Positions 50,978 through 58,487 of a stretch of DNA of 64,000 nt are shown in pieces. Each line of letters starts with the position of its first letter. The first letter of the stretch is position 1. The stretch comes from Exiguobacterium sp. Leaf196 (GTDB lineage Bacteria; Bacillota; Bacilli; Exiguobacteriales; Exiguobacteriaceae): positions 1 to 64,000 of the forward strand of contig NZ_LMPV01000008.1 in assembly GCF_001423965.1 (NCBI RefSeq), in the 5' to 3' direction. Below the pieces are notes generated by a model, which had not been told where the DNA came from, did no database searches, and saw only the letters and a program-made list of their open reading frames with translations. The position numbers were made by a program, and so were the translations under genes.

Positions 50978-52032
50978 CGACGCGTACACTCGTCACGATC
51001 GATCGGAAGGCGGTGCGACAGAACGTCGCATCGGTCTTCGCTCGATCACGTAAACATATTTTTGCCGTGGTCAAGAACAATGCGTACAACTTAGGCATGC
51101 TCGAGATGGTCGAAACGCTGACGGCGTCTGATGTTCAGCACTTTGCTGTCGCCGAGTTGTATGAAGCCATTGAAATCAAAACGAATTTTCCAGACAGTTA
51201 TGTACTGGTGATGAATCCGACGGAGGATTTTGAAACAGCACGACGTTTCGGAATTGCACTCGGTGTCTCATCGCTAGAATGGCTCGCCCTAAACAGTAAA
51301 CAGCTGCAAGGAATCGAGTTACATTTGAAGATCAACGTCGGGATGAATCGTTTTGGTGTCAGTTCGCTTCAAGAGGCGGAAGCTGTTCTTGCGCTTGCGC
51401 AAGCAGATTCGCTCGCTTTAACAGGTTTATATACACATTTTCCGCTTGCCGATGAGCCGGATGCGGATCACGATGGACAAGTCGAACGTTTCGTCGCCAT
51501 TGCCGATGTGTTACGAAAGCGCCATACGTTTACGTATATGCACTCGGAAAACAGTGCGACGATCGTCAAACACGATCCGCGTCTCGCATTTTGTAATTAT
51601 GTCCGCCCTGGAATCTTCTTATTCGGCTATTCACCGATTGAAAAGATGGACTGGCTCGTTCCTTCGCTCCGGATGACGACGGAGGTCGTTGAAATTCGCG
51701 AAATCGGACCGGGTGAACACGTTGGGTACGGGACGAACTTTACGAGTACAGAACCGATGCGGATTGCCATCTTACCAGTCGGCTATGGAGACGGTGTCGT
51801 CCGTGGGCGTGCCGCTCTGCCTGTTCATATTAAAGAAAAACCTTATCCGGTCATCAATAAATTATTCATGAGTCATACGTTCGTCGCTGTCGATGGGACG
51901 GTTGAGGTCGGAGACGAGGTCGTGCTATACGGGGATGGCGTTGAAATTGACGATATTACTCGGACAGGAGCAGCGAACAATTCAGAGCAGATGTGTGCCC
52001 GGTCTTGGCGTTTGACGCATCAGTATCTATAA
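50974..52032 (+). CDS. alr: Alanine racemase, lysine-operon (Alr2-like) type
   Basis: Interconverts L- and D-alanine for peptidoglycan. It has 352 residues, shorter than housekeeping Alr. The PLP lysine sits in AVVKNNAYNLG near residue 34 (VKANAYGHG in housekeeping enzymes), and later segments are HVGYGTNF with the catalytic tyrosine, PVGYGDGVVRG and MSHTFVAVDG. These variants resemble the second alanine racemase of the S. aureus lysine operon. The ATG overlaps the ilvE stop and has no clear ribosome site, so translation is probably coupled. Confidence 0.9.
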   Translation: MTTRTLVTIDRKAVRQNVASVFARSRKHIFAVVKNNAYNLGMLEMVETLTASDVQHFAVAELYEAIEIKTNFPDSYVLVMNPTEDFETARRFGIALGVSSLEWLALNSKQLQGIELHLKINVGMNRFGVSSLQEAEAVLALAQADSLALTGLYTHFPLADEPDADHDGQVERFVAIADVLRKRHTFTYMHSENSATIVKHDPRLAFCNYVRPGIFLFGYSPIEKMDWLVPSLRMTTEVVEIREIGPGEHVGYGTNFTSTEPMRIAILPVGYGDGVVRGRAALPVHIKEKPYPVINKLFMSHTFVAVDGTVEVGDEVVLYGDGVEIDDITRTGAANNSEQMCARSWRLTHQYL

Positions 52033-52045
52033 GGAGGAACTTATT

Positions 52046-53362
52046 ATGTATGGAAGTCAATACCTGACAGAAGAAAACAACACGTTGCACATCGATGGTG
52101 TCGCAGCGACCGATCTTGCAGCACAGTACGGAACACCATTGTACGTGATGGCAGAACGGGAGCTGACGGATCGACTGGCGACCGTCCGGGAACACTTCCT
52201 TGATAAGTATCCGAATACGTATGCTTCCTTCGCTTCTAAAGCATTGACTGTCAGTGCGGTGTATGAACAAGTCGTGCGTCATGGTCTTGGAATTGACGTC
52301 GTCACGGGCGGGGAACTCTTCATCGCCCGTCAATCGGGCGTTCCAGCAGAGCGAATTTATTTCCATGGTTCGAATAAATCAACGGCTGATCTTCAGTATG
52401 CTGTCGAAGAAGGTGTCGGACGAATCGTCATCGATCACTTTGCAGAGATTGCACAACTGGAAGCGATTGCGGCACAAGCTGGTCGAACGGTTCATGTCTT
52501 GATTAGGATCGTGCCACAAGTCATCGGTGGAGCGCATGCGAAAATTCAGACAGGTGGTGTCGATACGAAATTCGGTTTCTCGACACATGCGTCAGATTAC
52601 CTGGACGCAATCGAAGCGATTTTAGCATCAGAACATCTATCGTTACTTGGCATCCATTGTCATGTCGGTTCGCAAATCCAAGATCCGTCGCTGTTCGAAC
52701 AGACGGCTCGGACGATGATGGGCTTCGTCGAAACAATTCGTGTACAACATGATTTCACAGTCAGCGAAGTCAACGTTGGAGGTGGGTTCGGAATTGCCTA
52801 TACGCAGGACGACCAGCCACTTGATTTTGAAGCGACGATCGCACGCGTCATGGATGTCATTGAGACGGAAACGGCACGACTTGGCATCGAACGTCCTCGA
52901 ATCGGTATCGAACCAGGACGCTGGGTCGTTGCGAATGCAGGGACGACACTTTATACAGTTGGGGCAATCAAAGAGATCGAAGGCGTCCGGACATATCTTT
53001 CGGTGGACGGTGGAATGACGGATAACATTCGTCCCGCACTTTACGGAGCGGTTTATGAAACCGTCATCGCTAACCGGATGAGTGGCGAAACGACCGAAAT
53101 GACTGTCGTTGGAGCAGCTTGTGAATCAGGTGATCTCGTCGCTGAAAAAGCGCAGTTAGTTACGCCAAAGAGTGGCGATACCCTCGCTGTATTTGGAACG
53201 GGAGCGTATAACTTCTCGATGGCAAGCAACTACAATCAATTCTTACGTCCGGCACTCGTCTTCGTTCGGGACGGGGAATCCCGCGAAGTCGTCCGTCGAC
53301 AAACATATGCGGACTTAGTTCAGTGTGATCTTGGAATCAATGGGGTCCGTTCGGAGTCATAA
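52046..53362 (+). CDS. lysA: Diaminopimelate decarboxylase LysA
   Basis: Last step of lysine synthesis: decarboxylation of meso-DAP. It has 438 residues, with the PLP lysine in YASFASKALT near residue 60, HCHVGSQIQDP near 205, GGGFGIAYT near 250, EPGRWVVANAG near 290 and the late CESGDLVAEKA. AAGGAGGAAC precedes the ATG. It ends the lysine operon, which is closed by two terminators. Confidence 0.97.
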   Translation: MYGSQYLTEENNTLHIDGVAATDLAAQYGTPLYVMAERELTDRLATVREHFLDKYPNTYASFASKALTVSAVYEQVVRHGLGIDVVTGGELFIARQSGVPAERIYFHGSNKSTADLQYAVEEGVGRIVIDHFAEIAQLEAIAAQAGRTVHVLIRIVPQVIGGAHAKIQTGGVDTKFGFSTHASDYLDAIEAILASEHLSLLGIHCHVGSQIQDPSLFEQTARTMMGFVETIRVQHDFTVSEVNVGGGFGIAYTQDDQPLDFEATIARVMDVIETETARLGIERPRIGIEPGRWVVANAGTTLYTVGAIKEIEGVRTYLSVDGGMTDNIRPALYGAVYETVIANRMSGETTEMTVVGAACESGDLVAEKAQLVTPKSGDTLAVFGTGAYNFSMASNYNQFLRPALVFVRDGESREVVRRQTYADLVQCDLGINGVRSES

Positions 53363-53391
53363 GAGGTGAGGGGTCAAGCGATTGACGACAA

Positions 53392-53418
53392 AAAAACCGG
53401 CGCAATCTCGCCGGTTTT
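53392..53418 (+). terminator. First terminator after lysA
   Basis: AAAAACCGGCG pairs with CGCCGGTTTTT, loop CAATCT, with a T run. Confidence 0.9.
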
Positions 53419-53429
53419 TCATACATGTG

Positions 53430-53468
53430 ACGATTCTTCTCGCGACTAGAGAGGAATCGTTTTTTTTG
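53430..53468. terminator. Second terminator after lysA
   Basis: ACGATTCTTCTC pairs with GAGAGGAATCGT over 12 bp with one G-U pair, loop GCGACTA, followed by eight T. It backs up the first terminator. A gene on the other strand ends just beyond. Confidence 0.85.
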
Positions 53469-53483
53469 CTGTGATCAGTATAT

Positions 53484-54479
53484 TCATTTTGGGATTTTCA
53501 AGACTTGTCCAACGAGTAAGAGATTCGGATTTGTGATGCCGTTCGCCTGCATTAATGCTGTGACGGTGACGCCGTAACGTGTCGCAATCGAGTAAAGTGT
53601 ATCACCCGCTTTAACCGTATACGTCGTTGTCGGGATTTTTAAGACTTGACCGACATTGAGTAGACTCCAATTCGTGATGTTGTTCGCACTCGCGAGGGCA
53701 GAGACCGAGACATTGTATTTACGGGCAATCGAATAGAGTGTATCGCCCGCTTTGACAGTATACGTCGTACCGGTTGGGACCGTAGAACGCAACAGTTCTG
53801 AAATCGTAACGAACGAATAGCCTTTTGCTTTTAGTTTTGAAATCATCGTCGGCAGGGCGGTTGGTGTTCCTTTCGCACCAGCCCCAGTGTGCATGAGGAT
53901 GATTGATCCAGGAACGACTTTTGGTAACACACGATCCAAGATAGCTGTTGAAGAGATGCCTTTCCAATCCGTCGAATCGATATTCCATTGAATCGTTTTC
54001 GTATAACCAGCCGCTCCGACGACACTCAATACCTTACTGTTACTCGCACCGAACGGCGCCCGAAAAATCGGTTTCGTCGTTTTTCCGGTCAAGGATCGGA
54101 TGAGCGACTCCGTCCGGGATAATTCACTTGTCATTTGGCTTGCTGATAAAGTCGTAAAATCCGGATGTGAATACGAGTGATTGCCGATTTGATGTGTTGG
54201 AGAGGCGGTTGTGATGTTTTTAATCGATTGAGGATGGTTGTTTGCACCACTGCCTGTTAAAAAGAAAGTAGCTTTCACTTGATTACTTTTTAAGACACTT
54301 AATATTTTGGCAATGTTCGTTCCATCTGAACCGTCATCAAATGTCAATGCGACGACTTTTTTGGTCGTCGTTCCTTTTGTGACAAACGTAGAACTCGCTG
54401 CATCGACCTGTGAGGGAATTGAAAGTGGGGTTAGGAGAAGCAATCCGATCATCATGATGGTGGGTTTCTTGATGTTCAT
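53484..54479 (-). CDS. Secreted NodB polysaccharide deacetylase with two LysM domains
   Basis: A 331-residue exported wall enzyme: signal peptide ending near VDA-AS (residue 28), a NodB domain (about 38-225) with metal/catalytic [24 protein letters not shown] and LMHTG, then two LysM repeats (about 238-283 and 287-331), each starting [13 protein letters not shown]. The LysM repeats bind peptidoglycan, so the likely substrate is GlcNAc or MurNAc of peptidoglycan or chitin-like oligomers. The ATG has AAGGAGG ten bases before it. It has a sigma-B-like promoter. Confidence 0.93.
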   Translation of the reverse strand: MNIKKPTIMMIGLLLLTPLSIPSQVDAASSTFVTKGTTTKKVVALTFDDGSDGTNIAKILSVLKSNQVKATFFLTGSGANNHPQSIKNITTASPTHQIGNHSYSHPDFTTLSASQMTSELSRTESLIRSLTGKTTKPIFRAPFGASNSKVLSVVGAAGYTKTIQWNIDSTDWKGISSTAILDRVLPKVVPGSIILMHTGAGAKGTPTALPTMISKLKAKGYSFVTISELLRSTVPTGTTYTVKAGDTLYSIARKYNVSVSALASANNITNWSLLNVGQVLKIPTTTYTVKAGDTLYSIATRYGVTVTALMQANGITNPNLLLVGQVLKIPK

Positions 54480-54564
54480 CGTTAAGGGCCTCCTTCATCA
54501 AAACATGCTTTATCAGTACTCTTTATTTACGTATTCCCTTTATTTTTAAAAAAAGAACTAAAAA

Positions 54565-54590
54565 TTTCCCCTTTTTCAAAGAAATAAAAC
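54565..54590 (-). promoter_or_regulatory. Sigma-B-type promoter of the deacetylase gene
   Basis: On the minus strand GTTTTA, a 14-nt spacer and GGGAAA, compared with the sigma-B consensus GTTTAA-N12-15-GGGWAW (one mismatch). It lies 85 nt before the deacetylase start and faces a second such promoter. Confidence 0.55.
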
Positions 54591-54607
54591 TGATTTAATG
54601 GAAATTT

Positions 54608-54633
54608 GTTTAAACCGTAACCTTTTTGGGAAA
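54608..54633 (+). promoter_or_regulatory. Sigma-B-type promoter of the osmoprotectant transporter
   Basis: GTTTAA, a 14-nt spacer and GGGAAA, a full match to the sigma-B consensus, 39 nt before the ATP-binding gene. Sigma-B control of opuC-type transporters is known in Listeria. Confidence 0.75.
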
Positions 54634-54671
54634 ACATAATATATGGAAATAGTAAAAAGGAGTGAGAAGGA

Positions 54672-55799
54672 ATGATCGAATTCAAAAACGTCGGCAAGCA
54701 GTTTAAGGAAAATGTCGTCTTAAAAGGCTTATCGCTCGAGATTCAAAAGGGTGAACTCGTTGTTTTCATCGGACCAAGTGGTTGTGGGAAAACGACATCA
54801 CTTAAAATGATCAATCGATTGATCGAACCTTCTTCAGGCACAATTTTGGTCAATGGGAAGGATATCATGAAGACGGATACGATTGAATTAAGACGCCATA
54901 TGGGATATGTCATTCAGCAAACTGGTCTGTTCCCTCATATGACGGTCCGGGAAAACATTCAATTGATTGCTGGACTTGAGGGGAAAGATCACGATGAGAT
55001 GGATCAGCGGACAGAACAACTATTAACGATGGTCGGGCTTGATCCGAGACAATTTATTGATCGTTATCCGAGCGAACTCAGTGGCGGACAGCAGCAACGT
55101 GTCGGTTTCGCGCGTGCTCTGATGAATGATCCTGATGTCATCCTGATGGATGAGCCGTTCAGTGCTCTCGATCCCGTTACTCGTAATGATTTGCAGGAAG
55201 AGCTTTTCAACTTACAAGAGGAAGTGAAAAAGACGATTGTTTTCGTCACTCATGATATGGATGAAGCGATCAAGTTAGCGGATCGGATATGTATCATGCG
55301 TGACGGGGAGATCGTTCAGTTCGATACTCCAGAAGAAATCCTGCGTCATCCAAAAGATGAATATGTCGAATCGTTCATCGGAAAAAATAAAATTTGGAGT
55401 AGTCCAGAATTCATCAAGGCAGAAGATATCATGATTGAGAATCCAGTTTCAATCAGTGGCAAACGTACATTGCTACAGGGAATTGAAATCATGCGTGGGC
55501 GAAAAGTCGACAGTCTATTGATCACTGATCGTGACCGCGTTTTACAAGGGCTGATTAAGTTAAAGAACATCCAAACGATCCCGGATAAGAGCCAACGAAT
55601 TGAAGAAGTAATGGAGGGCGAAATCATTGCCGTCAATGAACACGATTCGTTACTTGATGTCCTTGAAGTCATGAATCAGGAAGAGACAGGTTATCTGCCG
55701 GTAACAGATGCAACAGGAAAACTAAGAGGATTAATCACGCGTAGTAGCTTACTTTCCGTCTTGAGTGAGCAATTCATTCATGAGGAGGAAGTTCAATGA
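54672..55799 (+). CDS. Osmoprotectant-type ABC transporter ATP-binding protein
   Basis: A 375-residue ATPase of the OpuCA/ProV group: Walker A GPSGCGKTT near residues 36-44, signature LSGGQQQRVGFARAL near 137-151, Walker B VILMDEPFSALDP, and two C-terminal CBS domains (about 255-370) that in OpuA/OpuCA relatives sense ionic strength. GGAGTGAGAAGG precedes the ATG. It overlaps the permease-binding protein gene by 4 nt, and together they form a two-gene importer. Confidence 0.93.
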   Translation: MIEFKNVGKQFKENVVLKGLSLEIQKGELVVFIGPSGCGKTTSLKMINRLIEPSSGTILVNGKDIMKTDTIELRRHMGYVIQQTGLFPHMTVRENIQLIAGLEGKDHDEMDQRTEQLLTMVGLDPRQFIDRYPSELSGGQQQRVGFARALMNDPDVILMDEPFSALDPVTRNDLQEELFNLQEEVKKTIVFVTHDMDEAIKLADRICIMRDGEIVQFDTPEEILRHPKDEYVESFIGKNKIWSSPEFIKAEDIMIENPVSISGKRTLLQGIEIMRGRKVDSLLITDRDRVLQGLIKLKNIQTIPDKSQRIEEVMEGEIIAVNEHDSLLDVLEVMNQEETGYLPVTDATGKLRGLITRSSLLSVLSEQFIHEEEVQ

Positions 55800-57379
55800 A
55801 CGGTTTCTTTGATTATGTAAAAAATAATACCGATCAAATCGGTGACTTATTACTGGAGCACTTACAGCTGACGGTCTTTGCCGTCGTCATCGCCGTCGTC
55901 CTTGGGATTCCGATCGGGATTTTAATCACGCGCTATCAAAAGTTCGCAAAACCGGTCCTCGCGCTGACGAGCGTCGTGCAAGCCGTCCCGAGTCTTGCCT
56001 TACTCGGTTTCTTAATTCCGTTCATCGGTATCGGATCGACACCAGCGATCATCATGGTCGTGCTCTATTCACTCTTGCCAATCGTCAAAAATACGTACAC
56101 AGGTCTATCGAGTATTCCGGGAGATACGCTTGAAGCAGCAAAAGGAATTGGTTTGACGGATCGTCAAATCCTCAGTAAGGTCCAGATTCCGCTTGCCTTA
56201 CCGATCATGATGGCAGGGATTCGGATTTCAGCCGTCACAGCGGTTGGTTTAATGACGATTTCAGCATTCATCGGTGCCGGTGGTCTTGGTTACCTTGTCT
56301 TTTCAGGTATTCAAACGGTTGATAATAACCAGATTCTCGCCGGAGCGATTCCAGCTGGTATCTTAGCGCTTATCATCGACTTCGTCGTCAGCCGGATTGA
56401 ATATTCGGTGGCGCCGAACGGTATTCCGCTCGCAGATGGTCGAATTAAAAACAAGGCACGGAAGCGCCGTAAAGCGATGTCAGCGGGACGCAAGATCGCA
56501 ATCGCAAGCATCGTCTTCCTATTGGTTGGTGGTACAGTCGCTTATTCTTTCCTCAAGGAAGATAAGATCGTCATCGGATCGAAGAACTTTACGGAACAGT
56601 TGATTCTTGGAAATATGTTAGCGGATTTAATTGAAGATAAAACGGATCTACAAGTCGAACGTCAATTAAATCTCGGGGGGACGAAGGTCGCTTACGGGGC
56701 GCTTGAAAAAGGGGAGATTGACGCGTATGTCGAGTACACAGGGACATTGTTGATCGACGTGCTCAAGCAGGAAGTCGAGACGGATCCGAAAACGGTCTAT
56801 GCAAAAGTCGGGAAGATGATTCCCGAAAAAAGTCAGGTCGATGTCCTAGATCCGATCGGCTTCAACAATACGTATGCTCTTGCCATGACAAAAGAAGACA
56901 TTAAGAAGTACGACTTGAAGACAGTGTCGGACATGTCAAAAGTCAGTGATCGCTTGATTCTCGGTTCAACGATTGAATTCGCGAACCGTGAGGATGGTTA
57001 TCTTGGTCTAAAGAAGAAGTATCCGGATATGAAGTTCAAAGATGTACAACCAGTTGATGGAGGACTTCGCTATACAGCATTGACGAACGGTCGAACGAAT
57101 GTCATCGATAGTTTTTCAACAGACGGTCTTTTAAAGAAGTTTGATTTGACTGTACTCAAAGATGATAAAGAGTTTTTCCCACCATACTATGCGGTACCAC
57201 TTGTTCGTCAAGAAACCCTTAAAGAACATCCAGAGCTGAAAAAAGTCCTCAACACATTGAAGGATAAAATCACGGATGAAACGATGCAAGAACTGAACTA
57301 CAAAGCAGATGTTGAGAAGCAGCGTCCTGAAAAAGTCGCGCGTGATTTCTTGATTAAAGAAGGATTGATTTCTAAATAA
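55796..57379 (+). CDS. ABC transporter permease fused to substrate-binding domain (OpuCB-OpuCC type)
   Basis: A 527-residue fusion: an N-terminal permease with about five or six spans (1-215; QAVPSLALLGFLIPF, GIRISAVTAVGLMTISAFIGAGGLG), an additional span near 230-250, and an extracellular solute-binding domain (about 258-527) starting IVIGSKNFTEQ with YVEYTGT and GFNNTYALAM. The layout is that of the BilE/EgtU-type fused importers of Bacillota. Substrates in the group include betaine, carnitine, choline and, for EgtU, ergothioneine; the sequence alone does not decide. Confidence 0.92.
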   Translation: MNGFFDYVKNNTDQIGDLLLEHLQLTVFAVVIAVVLGIPIGILITRYQKFAKPVLALTSVVQAVPSLALLGFLIPFIGIGSTPAIIMVVLYSLLPIVKNTYTGLSSIPGDTLEAAKGIGLTDRQILSKVQIPLALPIMMAGIRISAVTAVGLMTISAFIGAGGLGYLVFSGIQTVDNNQILAGAIPAGILALIIDFVVSRIEYSVAPNGIPLADGRIKNKARKRRKAMSAGRKIAIASIVFLLVGGTVAYSFLKEDKIVIGSKNFTEQLILGNMLADLIEDKTDLQVERQLNLGGTKVAYGALEKGEIDAYVEYTGTLLIDVLKQEVETDPKTVYAKVGKMIPEKSQVDVLDPIGFNNTYALAMTKEDIKKYDLKTVSDMSKVSDRLILGSTIEFANREDGYLGLKKKYPDMKFKDVQPVDGGLRYTALTNGRTNVIDSFSTDGLLKKFDLTVLKDDKEFFPPYYAVPLVRQETLKEHPELKKVLNTLKDKITDETMQELNYKADVEKQRPEKVARDFLIKEGLISK

Positions 57380-57385
57380 ACAGAT

Positions 57386-57418
57386 AGAGCCGAGGCGGGA
57401 ATCCGCTTCGGCTCTTTT
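57386..57418 (+). terminator. Terminator after the osmoprotectant transporter
   Basis: AGAGCCGAGGCGG pairs with CCGCTTCGGCTCT over 13 bp, loop GAAT, followed by five T. Confidence 0.9.
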
Positions 57419-57474
57419 TGTATGCGCGCTGACGCACTATATCGTTTTGGAAAATACGTAATCAAGTGATTAAA

Positions 57475-57528
57475 TTATTTTTTGATGCGACTAGCGAGCC
57501 AAGCGCGAACAGTGCGTTGCTGAATCAT
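57475..57528 (-). CDS. Candidate 17-residue basic peptide overlapping the 61-residue gene
   Basis: An ATG overlapping the stop of the upstream small gene (ATGA) opens a frame MIQQRTVRAWLASRIKK and then TAA. It is strongly basic. No separate ribosome site is seen, so it would depend on coupling. It may be a chance frame, or a tail lost from the upstream protein by frameshift. Confidence 0.25.
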   Translation of the reverse strand: MIQQRTVRAWLASRIKK

Positions 57529-57710
57529 ACACGTTCTTCCTCTCGGTTTAATGTTCCAAGGCGGTGCTCGGCATCTTTAACGATACGTACTTGAACCTCA
57601 GCTGTCAACCAATCTGTTTCGAATTCAGGTAACGTCGGCAAACCATAGCTTGGGTTACTCGTAGATGAAAATAAATCAGACATAATACGTTCTTCATATA
57701 CTGGAATCAT
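57525..57710 (-). CDS. Hypothetical 61-residue protein
   Basis: A small acidic-to-neutral soluble protein starting MIPVYEERIMSDLFSS, with a Pro/Ser-rich middle and a charged C-terminal helix (VRIVKDAEHRLG). GAGAGGGGA lies before the ATG, a convincing ribosome site; an internal ATG nine codons in is possible. No family is recognised. A cre-like sequence lies about 100 nt upstream. Confidence 0.6.
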   Translation of the reverse strand: MIPVYEERIMSDLFSSTSNPSYGLPTLPEFETDWLTAEVQVRIVKDAEHRLGTLNREEERV

Positions 57711-57812
57711 ATAAAAATCCCCTCTCTGTGTCTTGATTCATCTCTTGCACCTCTAGTGTACGAAAGAATTGTAAAGACGGAAGAGGGGAGGTATTAAGAA
57801 CCTGTGAACTTT

Positions 57813-57826
57813 GTAAACGTTCTCAC
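57813..57826 (+). promoter_or_regulatory. cre-like (CcpA) sequence
   Basis: TGTAAACGTTCTCA is a full match to the cre consensus TGWAANCGNTNWCA. It straddles the stop of the carbonic-anhydrase-like gene and lies upstream of the 61-residue gene on the minus strand. Which gene it would control is unclear. Confidence 0.4.
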
Positions 57827-58362
57827 AAACTTGTCAAATCCTCTGTAATGGCTTCACAACTATCGGCATATTGCTGCCCTCGTTTCACATATTTTCGGAC
57901 TGTCCGTTCCATGATGAATCGATCGTGGTCGCTGATATCGCGGACGATTTTTGCAGGAACCCCCATAACCATTGTTCCTGCAGGCACCTTCATTTTTGGC
58001 GGAACAAGACTTCCGGCAGCAACGAATGCACCTTCTCCAATTTCAGCTTCATCAAGGATCGTTGCCGACATTCCAATCAACGCTCCTTTTCGAATGATAC
58101 CTCCATGAATCATTGCCATATGACCAATCGTGACTTCATCTTCAATGATAGTCGGAAACCCTTCATACTGATGAATCATCGAACCATCTTGAATGTTGAC
58201 GCGTTCTCCGATTTGGATCGGACCTTCATCTCCCCGGATGACCGTATTGAACCAGACGGATGAGTCTTTTCCGATCGTGACCTCTCCGATGACCTTTGAT
58301 CCATCCGCTAAATAAACGGATGGATCGATGTTTGGAATAAGTGAACCGACACGATATTTCAT
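57823..58362 (-). CDS. Gamma-carbonic anhydrase-like hexapeptide protein (YtoA type)
   Basis: A 179-residue left-handed beta-helix protein of the gamma-carbonic anhydrase / YrdA / PaaY group. The metal-site histidine pattern is visible as SMIHQYEG and VTIGHMAMIHGG, with RGDEGPIQIGERVNIQDG preceding. Family members are trimeric with zinc or iron; few have proven carbonic anhydrase activity. GGGGGGAAAA lies upstream of the ATG. It is divergent from the adenine deaminase gene. Confidence 0.88.
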   Translation of the reverse strand: MKYRVGSLIPNIDPSVYLADGSKVIGEVTIGKDSSVWFNTVIRGDEGPIQIGERVNIQDGSMIHQYEGFPTIIEDEVTIGHMAMIHGGIIRKGALIGMSATILDEAEIGEGAFVAAGSLVPPKMKVPAGTMVMGVPAKIVRDISDHDRFIMERTVRKYVKRGQQYADSCEAITEDLTSL

Positions 58363-58487
58363 GCGTTTTTCCCCCCTCAGGAATTAAATCCATACTCTTT
58401 CATCTTGACGTTACAAAAAATAAATTGCAACAGCTTCCAAACTAATTGTAAGATAGTGAAAATACGCTTACACCAGGAGGAGACAGG

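Noticed and set aside
53383-53475. TTG-initiated 30-codon frame after lysA with GAGGTGAGGGG before it
   Set aside because: The frame runs through both terminator stems, so its apparent ribosome site is most likely chance.
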